From positions 1-22,021 of IMG/VR virus record IMGVR_UViG_3300023109_002140: DNA of 22,021 bases; one strand, written 5' to 3'. The notes below the pieces were generated by a model. The model did no database searches. It was not told where the DNA came from and saw only the letters and a list, made by a program, of their open reading frames with translations. Made by a program: the position numbers and the translations under genes. The stretch comes from a virus. Shown piece by piece: positions 1-7,375 of the stretch (position 1 is its first letter; every line of letters starts with the position of its first letter).

Positions 1-874
1 CAATCACTGGACCTAAACTAGCGTGAATACTTTCAAACTCAAACTTCTCTTTAGGTACTGTACCAGTTAGTCCCCAACGTATTGGAGCGTTACGTAGGTT
101 GCGAGTGAGTAAGTTCTTAAGAACTTCTGCTTTGGCTTGGTGTACTTCATCAACAATAATAGTGCTCACACCTTCAAGGAATTCAGCAAGCGATAATACT
201 GCGCTGCCGTCCTTGTGCTTCTTGTCAAGAATATTTAAACTTTGCCAAGTGCATATAGTGTGAGTCTTACCTAGTTGTTTCCTGTCTCCAAAGTATACCC
301 CTACGTCGAGCCCACAGTTAATATAGTCCTCTTCTGTTTGTTCTACTAACGACTTGTTAGGAACAATCACAAGTGACCTACCGTATGGCTCAGCTATATG
401 TGACAGCGTTGCTGTCGTAATTGTTTTACCTGCACCAGTAGCAATCTGTTGCAAGCTCTGTGGATTATTTAAAAAGTTATTAATTGCTTCTACTTGATAG
501 TCACGTAGAATAATATCTTCGCCTTCTGCTGGATGACCTTGTGGCCACTTAACTCCTTGATCTTTCCAATAGTTTTCTGTAACTGGTGTAAAATTTAATT
601 GTATTGGATGTCGCCTGTCATCAATATCAACAATCTGTACTCTGTTCTTAGCAAGTACTTCTTGTACAATGTCAAGATGATTAACATAACCTGTACCGCC
701 AATGCCAAAGAATGCTACTTTACCATCCCAGCGTCCTAGTTTATACTGTGGCATATATCGTGCATATGGTACTTCAAACTTAAGAGCATTGGCTAATTTT
801 CGACGCACATCTACATCAAGACCTTCGATCTTAATGTTTACTTCATCCTCGATAATTAGTTTACAACTTGCCAT
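1..874 (-). CDS. uvsW: UvsW-like DNA/RNA helicase (partial, C-terminus beyond window)
   Basis: In T4, UvsW is an SF2 helicase that unwinds branched DNA and R-loops and helps switch replication from origin-dependent to recombination-dependent. The frame is open from ATG at 874 to the window edge, giving 291 residues; T4 UvsW is about 500, so the second RecA domain lies outside. Visible motifs are a Q-like RDYQ (124-127), Walker A IATGAGKT (144-151), DEAH-type box VDEVH (241-245) and motif III GLTGT (268-272). The first 110 residues before the motor domain match the N-terminal accessory domain layout of UvsW. The start overlaps the upstream stop as TAATG, so it is probably translationally coupled to the 409-aa gene. 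The nearest recognisable promoter is the sigma-70 site at 2110-2138. The family call is secure. Confidence 0.93.
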   Translation of the reverse strand, partial: MASCKLIIEDEVNIKIEGLDVDVRRKLANALKFEVPYARYMPQYKLGRWDGKVAFFGIGGTGYVNHLDIVQEVLAKNRVQIVDIDDRRHPIQLNFTPVTENYWKDQGVKWPQGHPAEGEDIILRDYQVEAINNFLNNPQSLQQIATGAGKTITTATLSHIAEPYGRSLVIVPNKSLVEQTEEDYINCGLDVGVYFGDRKQLGKTHTICTWQSLNILDKKHKDGSAVLSLAEFLEGVSTIIVDEVHQAKAEVLKNLLTRNLRNAPIRWGLTGTVPKEKFEFESIHASLGPVI

Positions 875-2103
875 TATATTCTTTCTATTCCACCATGTCT
901 AAATCTTACAAACTGACTAGACTCTACATCATAGTGTATAACTAAGTCTAGTTCGTTAATATAAGGATCAATAGTATTTGATCTTATACTTCCCATAAAC
1001 AATGCACATTGAGGTTTCCATTTTGATTGTAATAGAACTTTACTCATTTTGTTTATACTAGTATACACTACCTTTGAAGATAATGCAAGAGAATTATTTA
1101 ATTTATTTTCTTTAATATAATTATTAAATGCAATGTTGTCAGGAGTAGTGTTGTCTTTTCTATATAGTGTACAAAAATCATCACCGTTAAAAATATTTCT
1201 AAAACTTTGATATACTTTAGTTAAGTTATCAAAATCGTTTTGATCATTTAATACTACAAGTATAGGATAACGACTAAGTTCAAGTAATGATTCAGCAACT
1301 CTGTCAAATGGATATTCTGTTGGATCAATTAATACTTTTGAGTTAGTACGTCTAATTATTTTTTGGCTTAGTGTTGTATACATATTAATACTGTTATCTA
1401 AATCTGGCTGGTCAAAATGTTTTATACCAAATAACGATTCTCGATCTCTGTACTTTGCAAGATTAGAAATATTAGGTTCATCTCCAATAGTTGATACCAT
1501 ATAGTTAATTGCTTTTTCATTTAAATTTTTTAAACTTAAACTGTATATTCCGGGTATGTAGTCTTTTTTATTTTTATTCATCATTTCTAATATTTCATAT
1601 TTTTCTTGTAATTCTGGTTGTACTTCAAATCCTTTATCTGCTAATGCAGATATGATGCTATGTAAGTTTATCTCGTTATATGTAAAGTAATGTGTCTTTT
1701 TTAATTTGTCATAATGATCTGAATTAGCAAGTTTTTGTAATGCACTAATTAGTTTCTTTTGAAAAGTAAATCTAACAGCAATCATATCGCCATTACTAGT
1801 TGTTTCAAATCTAATCCATCGACTTCGGTCAATTTCGCGAAGTGGCATACGTAAATTTTTAAAGTTTGATTGTATATCTGTAAATCCGTTACTTTCAAAC
1901 TGATCAACATATGCTAGTAATTTATCTTTAACAAGAGCGTATTGTCTATCAGTGTACGGAATCTGTCTTAATGTTTGTCTACCTAAACTTGTAAGTAGAT
2001 TAAAATCTGATTTTTGTATAACAAATTTATGCTCACAATTGTGCTCTTGGTATCCAACTAATACCTCAACGAAATCTTCTATGGTTAGATTCTTATTAAA
2101 CAT
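874..2103 (-). CDS. Conserved-looking protein of unknown function upstream of uvsW (409 aa)
   Basis: I do not recognise a named family. The protein is soluble-looking, with no signal peptide or membrane segment, and is rich in K, N and D. Residues from about 278 to the end (PILVVLNDQNDFDNL, then KVVYTSINKMSKVLLQSKWKP, then ELDLVIHYDVE) read like alternating beta strands and helices. They vaguely recall the second RecA domain of an SF2 helicase, but no Walker A, DEAD box or arginine-finger motif is present, so no enzymatic role is claimed. Its stop overlaps the uvsW start (TAATG), which suggests a shared transcript and a replication or recombination role. A consensus sigma-70 promoter sits directly upstream, with its -10 box 6 bp from the ATG and no Shine-Dalgarno sequence, so the mRNA may be leaderless. 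Confidence 0.8.
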   Translation of the reverse strand: MFNKNLTIEDFVEVLVGYQEHNCEHKFVIQKSDFNLLTSLGRQTLRQIPYTDRQYALVKDKLLAYVDQFESNGFTDIQSNFKNLRMPLREIDRSRWIRFETTSNGDMIAVRFTFQKKLISALQKLANSDHYDKLKKTHYFTYNEINLHSIISALADKGFEVQPELQEKYEILEMMNKNKKDYIPGIYSLSLKNLNEKAINYMVSTIGDEPNISNLAKYRDRESLFGIKHFDQPDLDNSINMYTTLSQKIIRRTNSKVLIDPTEYPFDRVAESLLELSRYPILVVLNDQNDFDNLTKVYQSFRNIFNGDDFCTLYRKDNTTPDNIAFNNYIKENKLNNSLALSSKVVYTSINKMSKVLLQSKWKPQCALFMGSIRSNTIDPYINELDLVIHYDVESSQFVRFRHGGIERI

Positions 2104-2109
2104 ACAAGT

Positions 2110-2138
2110 ATTATAACAGATTAAAGTTTAGATGTCAA
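2110..2138 (-). promoter_or_regulatory. Consensus sigma-70 promoter for the 409-aa gene and uvsW
   Basis: On the minus strand TTGACA (2138-2133) is followed after exactly 17 bp by TATAAT (2115-2110), a perfect match to the bacterial housekeeping consensus at ideal spacing. The next six bases are ACTTGT and then the ATG at 2103, so the predicted start site falls on or next to the A of the start codon. The -35 box lies inside the last codons of the upstream glycosyltransferase gene. It is probably an early promoter read by unmodified host polymerase. Confidence 0.85.
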
Positions 2139-2969
2139 GAGTTTAAGTGGCAATCCTTGAGAAATTTCTTCAACTGTCCATTCAGTGTGTGCATAGTCAT
2201 TAAGCCAGTGTTGTCTAGCACCCATGTGCGGCTCTTCAATATCTTCTAAGAAGTCTATGTCATTACCAACATCATACGCTAACGAGCTGGTACCTACAAA
2301 CGCCGGAACACCATTTATGATACTATGTATACCCGGATTGCTACTATAGCTTACAGTAGCGTGTATATTATCAAACTTCATATCAAAGTCGTCATACGTT
2401 CCTGCTAGTTTGTTTGGAACTTGACGATAAACGTTTTTAAATTCTCTTTCAATATCTGGTAATGGACATCGAGGATGTGGACGAAATACAATAGATCTAT
2501 CAGTATGTTTTTGTATAGTTTTTATAGTGTCTAATAACCAGTTGCTCATTCTTGGCATGTTTTGCCATTGCAAACTCTTATCATGTTGTCCACATATTAG
2601 AATAAACTTGCCCTTAGTTCTCCAAGGCTTTAAGTCTAATCCCAAAAGGCCTGCGCGAGTACTATCATTGCCACTAGGCAAATAATCCCCATCACGATTG
2701 ATACCATTTAATCCTACCTTCCATGTTGTTCCTCGTTTTATACCGCCAACTTCTAATACTACTGTTGGCTTACCTTGTTGGACGTTTTGTTGCCATATAG
2801 CTTGGTTTCCAGCCATACGACCGTGCCAAAGTACACTCCAAATAACATCGATCCCATCGTTGCTATTAGTAACAACGTCATGACCAAGAGCCACAGCACC
2901 AGCGTGAAAGGCGTCAAAAACAGGGCTAGAATTAAGTGCACCAAATTGTCTCCTCAAGTTAAATTTCAT
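2121..2969 (-). CDS. GT-B-like capsule/Kdo-type glycosyltransferase, paralog 1 (282 aa)
   Basis: Probable sugar transferase resembling the C-terminal half of capsule-synthesis (KpsC/KpsS-like) and CDP-glycerol-transferase-like GT-B proteins. The C-terminal core has a strand GKFILICGQ (119-127), a helix ending KHTDRSI (154-160), RPHPR (163-167), a common nucleotide-site element in such families, and ATVSYSSNPG then INGVPAF (204-224), the segment before the sugar-nucleotide pocket. The same blocks occur in the genes starting at 8954, 9871 and 11566, so it belongs to a four-member family in this window. It is transcribed divergently from the glycosyltransferase at 3011 and separated from the rest of the cluster. 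The 3' end holds the -35 box of the next promoter. The substrate cannot be read from sequence. Confidence 0.72.
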   Translation of the reverse strand: MKFNLRRQFGALNSSPVFDAFHAGAVALGHDVVTNSNDGIDVIWSVLWHGRMAGNQAIWQQNVQQGKPTVVLEVGGIKRGTTWKVGLNGINRDGDYLPSGNDSTRAGLLGLDLKPWRTKGKFILICGQHDKSLQWQNMPRMSNWLLDTIKTIQKHTDRSIVFRPHPRCPLPDIEREFKNVYRQVPNKLAGTYDDFDMKFDNIHATVSYSSNPGIHSIINGVPAFVGTSSLAYDVGNDIDFLEDIEEPHMGARQHWLNDYAHTEWTVEEISQGLPLKLLTSKL

Positions 2970-2970
2970 T

Positions 2971-2978
2971 GTTAAATA
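2971..2978 (+). promoter_or_regulatory. Late-promoter-like motif (GTTAAATA) for the + strand glycosyltransferase
   Basis: GTTAAATA matches the T4 late consensus TATAAATA at six of eight positions. A start site about six bases further on would give a leader of roughly 27 nt that includes AAGGA (2999-3003), seven bases before the ATG at 3011. This gene therefore would have a normal leader, unlike several others here. The position in a 41-bp divergent gap supports it; the motif match alone is modest. Confidence 0.5.
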
Positions 2979-2991
2979 CTTTCATATAATA

Positions 2992-2999
2992 TATTTACA
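2992..2999 (-). promoter_or_regulatory. Possible late-promoter-like motif (TGTAAATA) for GT paralog 1
   Basis: Minus-strand TGTAAATA lies 22 bp upstream of the ATG at 2969 in the short divergent gap. It deviates from TATAAATA at two positions and no clear Shine-Dalgarno sequence follows it. It overlaps the AAGGA ribosome-binding sequence of the opposite gene by one base. Weak candidate, listed because the gene otherwise has no visible promoter. Confidence 0.3.
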
Positions 3000-3010
3000 A
3001 GGAATACAAC

Positions 3011-3856
3011 ATGTCAGACATAACTGTGGTTACAACGTTTCATCAAGCTGGATTAGATTTATATGGACAAAGATTTTTAGATTCGTTTTCACAAAATGTA
3101 GAAACAAAAATAAAGTTATTAGTGTATGCTGAAAATTGTACTCCTGTAATAGATCCTGAATGCAAGAATATAACAGTTTTTGATTCTTTTGAAGCACTTC
3201 CTAAACTAAATGAGTTTAAAGCAAAGTGGGGATCAGTACCGCATGCCAATGGAGACATTAGTGCGCACCCTGCAAGACGTGGGCGTAAAGATTGGAACAA
3301 AGCATTTAAGTGGGACGCTGTACGCTTCGCTAACAAAGTATATGCTGTGTTTGACGCTTGCGAGCGCTCTAAGGACTGGTGTGTATGGATGGATGCAGAT
3401 ACGTTTGTGCATAGTCCGTGGAAGCATAAAGACTTTGCAAAATTATTACCTGAAGATAAATGGATAACATATGTAGGTAGAGGTAAAGGATCACAGACGT
3501 GGCCCGAGTGTGGCTTCTACGGAATGAACTTAAAACATCCTATGTGTGTACAGTTCTTAAAAGAATTTGAAAGATTTTACGAAGACCCAGACAACGGTAT
3601 TTTTGAATTAGTTGAATGGCATGATAGTTTTGTGTTTGGTCATATACTAACCCAGTTGCGTCCAATTGACAACAACGTGCTAGACTATAGTGCAGAAATG
3701 TATCTTAAAGAAGCAAAGTCAGGTGGTGGCGGGCATCCACTTATTAATACTATATTAGGTAAATGGATTGATCATATGAAAGGTAATAGAAAAGTTACTG
3801 GTAAAAGTCAACGCTCGGATATAATGGTTAACCGTACTGAAGATTATTGGCGTTAA
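3011..3856 (+). CDS. GT-A fold glycosyltransferase with DxD motif (281 aa)
   Basis: Predicted nucleotide-sugar-dependent glycosyltransferase. An N-terminal strand DITVVTTF (3-10) begins a Rossmann-like GT-A domain. CVWMDADTFVH (124-134) carries the metal-binding DxD (D128, D130) between hydrophobic strand and acceptor region, and later WHDSFVFGHIL and the Gly-rich SGGGGHP resemble the acceptor/product end of such enzymes. No membrane anchor or signal peptide is seen, so it would act in the cytoplasm. The start is supported by AAGGA seven bases upstream. It is one of only two + strand genes and is convergent, with no gap, with the methyltransferase ending at 3857. CAZy family and sugar specificity cannot be assigned. 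Confidence 0.75.
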   Translation: MSDITVVTTFHQAGLDLYGQRFLDSFSQNVETKIKLLVYAENCTPVIDPECKNITVFDSFEALPKLNEFKAKWGSVPHANGDISAHPARRGRKDWNKAFKWDAVRFANKVYAVFDACERSKDWCVWMDADTFVHSPWKHKDFAKLLPEDKWITYVGRGKGSQTWPECGFYGMNLKHPMCVQFLKEFERFYEDPDNGIFELVEWHDSFVFGHILTQLRPIDNNVLDYSAEMYLKEAKSGGGGHPLINTILGKWIDHMKGNRKVTGKSQRSDIMVNRTEDYWR

Positions 3857-3879
3857 TTATTTAGAACAATAAAATAATT
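3855..3879. terminator. Weak AT-only hairpin between convergent genes
   Basis: AATTATTT (3855-3862) can pair with AAATAATT (3872-3879) around a 9-base loop, exactly at the junction where the + strand glycosyltransferase and the minus-strand methyltransferase end. The stem has no G-C pair, so it may be only a weak bidirectional terminator or chance in AT-rich DNA. Confidence 0.25.
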
Positions 3880-4411
3880 TACGTTTGCCTTTTTCGTAAC
3901 CTTCTAATAATAATTCTACATGCGAATAATTATCTTTCAACCAAGCAATTTGCTCTGGTTGCATATTACGTTTACCATGTGTTTCAAACACTAGCTCTGT
4001 TGGATTAAGATATGTAATTATATCTCTCCAAGGTTGAACCCATTTAGCTATTGCTAGTGCAAATACAACATCAGTTTTTGGTAAATCATATTCTTTCCAT
4101 TTTGAAAGATCAGCTACTGAAAATCTTACATTATGTATCTTATGTTTTTCAGCTACGTCATTAGCATAACGTATTGCATCTGGGTTAATGTCGTTACCGT
4201 GACCTTGTTTGATTTTATCTGCTACTGCAAATAATGTTCCACCGCAGTTACAACCTAAGTCAAGTACAGTCTTGCCTTCAAAGTTGATTGGTATTACGTT
4301 AATGCGTTCTAAAGGATCTCTTGAATAATTTTCAAGTCCTGCAGAAAGTAATTCGCCTTTGTAATAAATTTTTGTATAATCGTTTGTAAATTTGCTATAA
4401 TGTTTTGCCAT
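3857..4411 (-). CDS. Class I SAM-dependent methyltransferase (184 aa)
   Basis: Small stand-alone class I methyltransferase. Motif I is VLDLGCNCGGTLF (49-61), the SAM-binding glycine loop; an acidic residue after the second strand is in GNDINPDAI, and VRFSVADLSKW fits motif III. A downstream strand VFALAI with no NPPY or Cys-nucleophile motif argues against a DNA base methylase; a small-molecule, sugar or protein substrate is more likely. I chose the ATG at 4411, which yields MAKHYSK. A longer frame reaches 4477, but that extension would overlap the divergent gene and promoter. A late motif GCTAAATA ends exactly 5 bp from this ATG and there is no Shine-Dalgarno sequence. The substrate may be a glycan made by neighbouring enzymes, which is inference. 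Confidence 0.8.
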   Translation of the reverse strand: MAKHYSKFTNDYTKIYYKGELLSAGLENYSRDPLERINVIPINFEGKTVLDLGCNCGGTLFAVADKIKQGHGNDINPDAIRYANDVAEKHKIHNVRFSVADLSKWKEYDLPKTDVVFALAIAKWVQPWRDIITYLNPTELVFETHGKRNMQPEQIAWLKDNYSHVELLLEGYEKGKRKLFYCSK

Positions 4412-4416
4412 AATAA

Positions 4417-4424
4417 TATTTAGC
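4417..4424 (-). promoter_or_regulatory. T4-type late promoter motif (GCTAAATA), 5 bp from ATG
   Basis: Minus-strand GCTAAATA is followed by 5 bp and then the ATG at 4411. In T4 late promoters the 8-bp box spans about -13 to -6, so transcription would begin at or beside the A of ATG. It directly abuts the oppositely oriented box at 4425-4432. Confidence 0.65.
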
Positions 4425-4432
4425 AATAAATA
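4425..4432 (+). promoter_or_regulatory. T4-type late promoter motif (AATAAATA), 5 bp from ATG
   Basis: Plus-strand AATAAATA is followed by GTTAT and then the ATG at 4438. It matches the T4 late consensus at seven of eight positions and shares the 5-bp spacing of four other promoters in the window. There is no Shine-Dalgarno sequence. It is head-to-head, without a gap, with the box at 4417-4424. Confidence 0.68.
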
Positions 4433-4437
4433 GTTAT

Positions 4438-4887
4438 ATGCACACTTATAAAAAACAATTACCCGGCTTTGCAGCATTTACTAGAGAAGTTGACTGTTAT
4501 CGCAGATTAGCATTTAGTAACCATGTACCTAATTTAATATCTAAAGATGTAAAAAATTGGACTATTGATATTGAATATGGCGGACTGAGTGTACAACAAT
4601 TACAATGGGATAATAAAAAAATAATTATTCCAAACATGCACGAACAATTAAATCAAATAGCACAGGATCTGCATAGAAGTGGAGTTATGCATTTAGATGC
4701 AAACGTTGGAAATCTTTTAGTACGAGATGACGGACATTTATTTTTAATTGATTTTGAAAAGGCTTGTATAGACGGAGTAGCCGATAGTCATAAGTTGCAC
4801 AAGCGATTACATAAGTTGCGTCTTAAAGGTGGCCTCACAGCATTAATAGTTAACTGGGAAAATATGTTACTTACGGTGTTGGCTTAG
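4438..4887 (+). CDS. Small protein-kinase-like / sugar (LPS-type) kinase (149 aa)
   Basis: Kinase-fold protein with a recognisable C-lobe: HLDANVGNL (85-93) matches the catalytic loop HxD(x4)N with D87 and N92, and FLIDFEKA (102-109) matches the metal-binding DFG/DFE motif with D105. This arrangement is typical of lipopolysaccharide core kinases, RIO-like and aminoglycoside phosphotransferase-like kinases. FTREVDCYRRL (14-24) could supply the helix-C glutamate (E17) and K5/K6 the ATP-contacting lysine. The glycine-rich loop is missing and the protein is far shorter than usual members. An in-frame stop at 4414 rules out an upstream extension. Its stop overlaps that of the convergent HAD gene in TTAG. 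The location suggests phosphorylation of a glycan, but the substrate is unknown. Confidence 0.7.
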   Translation: MHTYKKQLPGFAAFTREVDCYRRLAFSNHVPNLISKDVKNWTIDIEYGGLSVQQLQWDNKKIIIPNMHEQLNQIAQDLHRSGVMHLDANVGNLLVRDDGHLFLIDFEKACIDGVADSHKLHKRLHKLRLKGGLTALIVNWENMLLTVLA

Positions 4888-6089
4888 TTATACTTTGCCC
4901 AACTTACATTTTTATTTGTAAAGTTTTTAGTATCATACATTTTTACAAGTTCTAATAGTAATTCTTTATTTCTTTTAAATTTAAATTTACTAATATATCG
5001 TGTAGCAGCTTGTCCAGCTTTTTTGTGTATGTCTGCAACGTCACTAGGATGATCATTAACTCCTCTAACTGCTCCATGTTCATTGAAATCAACAACAGGG
5101 CCTTCTTCATAGCAGTTATGTTTTTCCATACTTTTAGTATTGTATTGTACTAGCTGTGTAATATAGTCAGGTGTTTTACCTCCTATGTATAATGTACTAG
5201 GTGGTTTGCCTTCGTAAAAACTTAGTATGCTACGTCCTTTTCCCTGCATGTCTACAATAGTAGCACCTATTTCTTTTACAAACTTCATATAGTTTTTAAA
5301 ATAATCATTAGGATCAAGATACATTTTGCGACTTACATCTAATCTGTATCCTTGTTTTCCGGTCATTGCTTCATATATCTTTTGCCAGTTATAGCAATCT
5401 CTATACGAAAATGCAATTGGTGTATTAGGTAACTCTAGTGTTGCTAGTGCTAGTACAGGTAAATTAATATTTGCTTGATCGTTCCAAAACCGGATATGTC
5501 GTTCATCATTAAAAGGACATTGTAGTCTTGTGCAGCGCATCCATAATGCTAACTGTTTATCATGTTTGTACACCATACGTTCAATATCGTTAAGTTCATG
5601 TCTGTTGTAGTGTATGCCATTGACTCCGTTAGCTTTTGCAGACAACACATCACTTTTCATGTTGTCGCCGTAATGATTTTCTATATTATATTTTGATTTT
5701 ACTTCGTCCCATATCCAACCTTTTTTCTTGCCGTTAGGGGTAACAATAATATCAACATCTCTGCCCATTCCCACATTGCGTAACATTTTCATAATAAAGT
5801 CTGCTGGCAAATACATATCACTTAATATCAAATCGCCGTCTTTAACTTGTATAATATTTTCATTAATAGCAAAGTTATGTTCTAGTTCAACATCTAATTC
5901 TATTTGAGGATCAATGCCAGGCAGTCTTGCATATATGTCTTCGTATGTTTTGTTACTTGCCTTTTCAGCATGTACACGCTTTGTCCTAAAATCAGGATCA
6001 CCTATTCTACGTCCGACCTCATCAAACACAGTCTTTGGATGAAAATATAATCTTGCTATTAGCGTATCGAAACAATCCCAACTATTCAC
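4884..6089 (-). CDS. HAD-superfamily hydrolase of polysaccharide-cluster type (401 aa)
   Basis: Predicted HAD hydrolase of the type often found among glycosyltransferase genes (COG5610-like). Motif I is WDCFDTL (4-10) with nucleophile D5, motif II is LILSDMYLP (87-95) with S90, a Lys cluster at 121-123 fits motif III and HYGDNMKSD (139-147) is the acidic motif IV. KTVFDEVGRR and RVHAEKA further match the cap/N-terminal pattern of that group. The C-terminal 200 residues (about 190-401) are an additional domain I cannot assign. It overlaps the oxygenase gene upstream by 8 bases and is the last gene of the long operon. A phosphatase role on a sugar phosphate or carrier is plausible, but unproven. 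Confidence 0.75.
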   Translation of the reverse strand: MNSWDCFDTLIARLYFHPKTVFDEVGRRIGDPDFRTKRVHAEKASNKTYEDIYARLPGIDPQIELDVELEHNFAINENIIQVKDGDLILSDMYLPADFIMKMLRNVGMGRDVDIIVTPNGKKKGWIWDEVKSKYNIENHYGDNMKSDVLSAKANGVNGIHYNRHELNDIERMVYKHDKQLALWMRCTRLQCPFNDERHIRFWNDQANINLPVLALATLELPNTPIAFSYRDCYNWQKIYEAMTGKQGYRLDVSRKMYLDPNDYFKNYMKFVKEIGATIVDMQGKGRSILSFYEGKPPSTLYIGGKTPDYITQLVQYNTKSMEKHNCYEEGPVVDFNEHGAVRGVNDHPSDVADIHKKAGQAATRYISKFKFKRNKELLLELVKMYDTKNFTNKNVSWAKYN

Positions 6090-6708
6090 TGTTATTCTTC
6101 CTTGGACTTATAAATGCTGATATAGAAAATCTTCCGTCTAACGTTTCGTTTGATTTCATATTTACTGGCTCAACAGCATGAAGCAAACAACTAGGAAATA
6201 ATACAGTTCTGTTGTTTTGTAATTGTATTCTATGTTCTTCGCCTTGTGATTCAATAATAAAATCACCTCCAGTAAACATTTTAGGTTCTTTATACATCCA
6301 TGTAATGCAAGACATTAATACTGTGTCAGCATGTGGTTTATAATGATCTCCGTCGTTGTATCTACTTAATAGTATATCGTATTCAAAGTCTGATAACAGA
6401 TACTGAAAATAATTACTTTCCTTTATAAGCATATTTTTAAATTCAGGATTGAATAACTTAGTATGTGCTTTCATAATAATGCTATACTGAGGATTTAAAA
6501 CTTGCGGAATAAACACGCCTTTGTTTTTTTTAAGAATTGGCTTATTAGGATCGTTTAACTCGTTTGCAGAATATGTATTTTCAGGACCTTGCATCTTGTC
6601 AGATAAAAATGCAAGTTCGTTCCATACTAAATTTCTTTCATTGTTGTTAAAGAAATTATCTATTATAAGAACAGGAAGATCGCCTATTTTAATTTTTTTT
6701 ATTTGCAT
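6082..6708 (-). CDS. 2-oxoglutarate/Fe(II)-dependent oxygenase (208 aa)
   Basis: Prolyl-4-hydroxylase-like dioxygenase. The facial triad is H126 and D128 in HYKPHADT (122-129) and H177 in LLHAVEPV (175-182), followed by R193 in GRFSISAFI, the residue expected to bind the 2-oxoglutarate C5 carboxylate. TGGDF (146-150) before a short strand is typical for the family, as is the spacing between the two histidines. The length fits stand-alone phage 2OG oxygenases, which are frequent in marine T4-like phages. The gene overlaps the upstream methyltransferase by 20 bases and the downstream HAD gene by 8, so all three are co-translated. The substrate might be a protein side chain or a sugar. Confidence 0.85.
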   Translation of the reverse strand: MQIKKIKIGDLPVLIIDNFFNNNERNLVWNELAFLSDKMQGPENTYSANELNDPNKPILKKNKGVFIPQVLNPQYSIIMKAHTKLFNPEFKNMLIKESNYFQYLLSDFEYDILLSRYNDGDHYKPHADTVLMSCITWMYKEPKMFTGGDFIIESQGEEHRIQLQNNRTVLFPSCLLHAVEPVNMKSNETLDGRFSISAFISPRKNNSE

Positions 6709-7375
6709 TGTTTACTATTACATCCTTTATTGTAGGTCTTTTTCCTTTGTCAATAACAACTACACTATCATAAAAGTGTATTCCTTGTATGTCGTCAAAT
6801 ATGTTAACAAAGTCTGGATCAAGTTTATTCAATGGGTTTTCACCGGTTTTATAAATCCGCTTTGTGTGATAATCATTTATTACATCAATTATTGATTTTG
6901 TAAAACTAATAAATGAAGTAGGTGAATATAAGCCTCCACCAAATGCTTCATAGTAACTAGTATGGACATCTTCGCACCAGTAGGTACCACCTTCTTTTAT
7001 TAATCTATAAGTCATTTCTAATGTAGTAATCTGGTGACTACATATATGACTACCATCATCTATTATAATATCAAAGTTTTCTGATGGCATATCAAACCAA
7101 AGTTCTTTATTAGTTTGATCATCAATAATAATTTCTATATCTTCTTCTTCGTATTTTTTACATTGTGGATTTTTATCTACTCCTACAACTGTAGTACCTG
7201 GTCCAAAATATTCTTTCCATAACTCTAAACTGCCGCCACCAAACACACCAATTTCTAATATACGTGGACTTTTGCCAACATACTTTTCAAAATGTTTTTC
7301 ATACAACTCAAAGTAATGTATAAACTTGTGACAGCGTTTTGTTAATTTATAAAATTTTTCTTCAAGTATACTCAT
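6689..7375 (-). CDS. Class I SAM methyltransferase, CmcI/MycE-like (228 aa)
   Basis: Motif I ILEIGVFGGGSLELW (39-53), a following TTVVGVDKNPQC with the ribose-binding acidic residue, and FDIIIDDGSH then YWCEDVHTSY form a class I methyltransferase core. The IGVFGGGSLELW style with a DDGSH motif is that of the cephalosporin hydroxylase/macrolide O-methyltransferase-like group, often sugar O-methyltransferases in surface polysaccharide clusters. The C-terminal 70 residues hold a region ending in VVVIDKGKRP, also usual for this group. The start overlaps the stop of the FkbM gene by 4 bases (ATGA). O-methylation of a sugar hydroxyl is likely, but inferred. Confidence 0.82.
   Translation of the reverse strand: MSILEEKFYKLTKRCHKFIHYFELYEKHFEKYVGKSPRILEIGVFGGGSLELWKEYFGPGTTVVGVDKNPQCKKYEEEDIEIIIDDQTNKELWFDMPSENFDIIIDDGSHICSHQITTLEMTYRLIKEGGTYWCEDVHTSYYEAFGGGLYSPTSFISFTKSIIDVINDYHTKRIYKTGENPLNKLDPDFVNIFDDIQGIHFYDSVVVIDKGKRPTIKDVIVNNANKKN

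Noticed and set aside
702-902. Open frame of 66 codons on the + strand
   Set aside because: It lies antisense to the well-supported uvsW N-terminus and shows no protein-like pattern or ribosome-binding site.
3043-3336. 97-codon minus frame within the + strand glycosyltransferase
   Set aside because: Shadow of a gene with a clear DxD motif and SD; nothing supports the antisense reading.
3855-3879. AT-only inverted repeat as a firm bidirectional terminator
   Set aside because: A stem made only of A-T pairs is expected by chance in such AT-rich DNA; it is kept only as a low-confidence feature.
4412-4477. Upstream in-frame extension of the 184-aa methyltransferase
   Set aside because: It would run through both late-promoter boxes and the start of the kinase-like gene; the ATG at 4411 has the same 5-bp promoter spacing as other genes.
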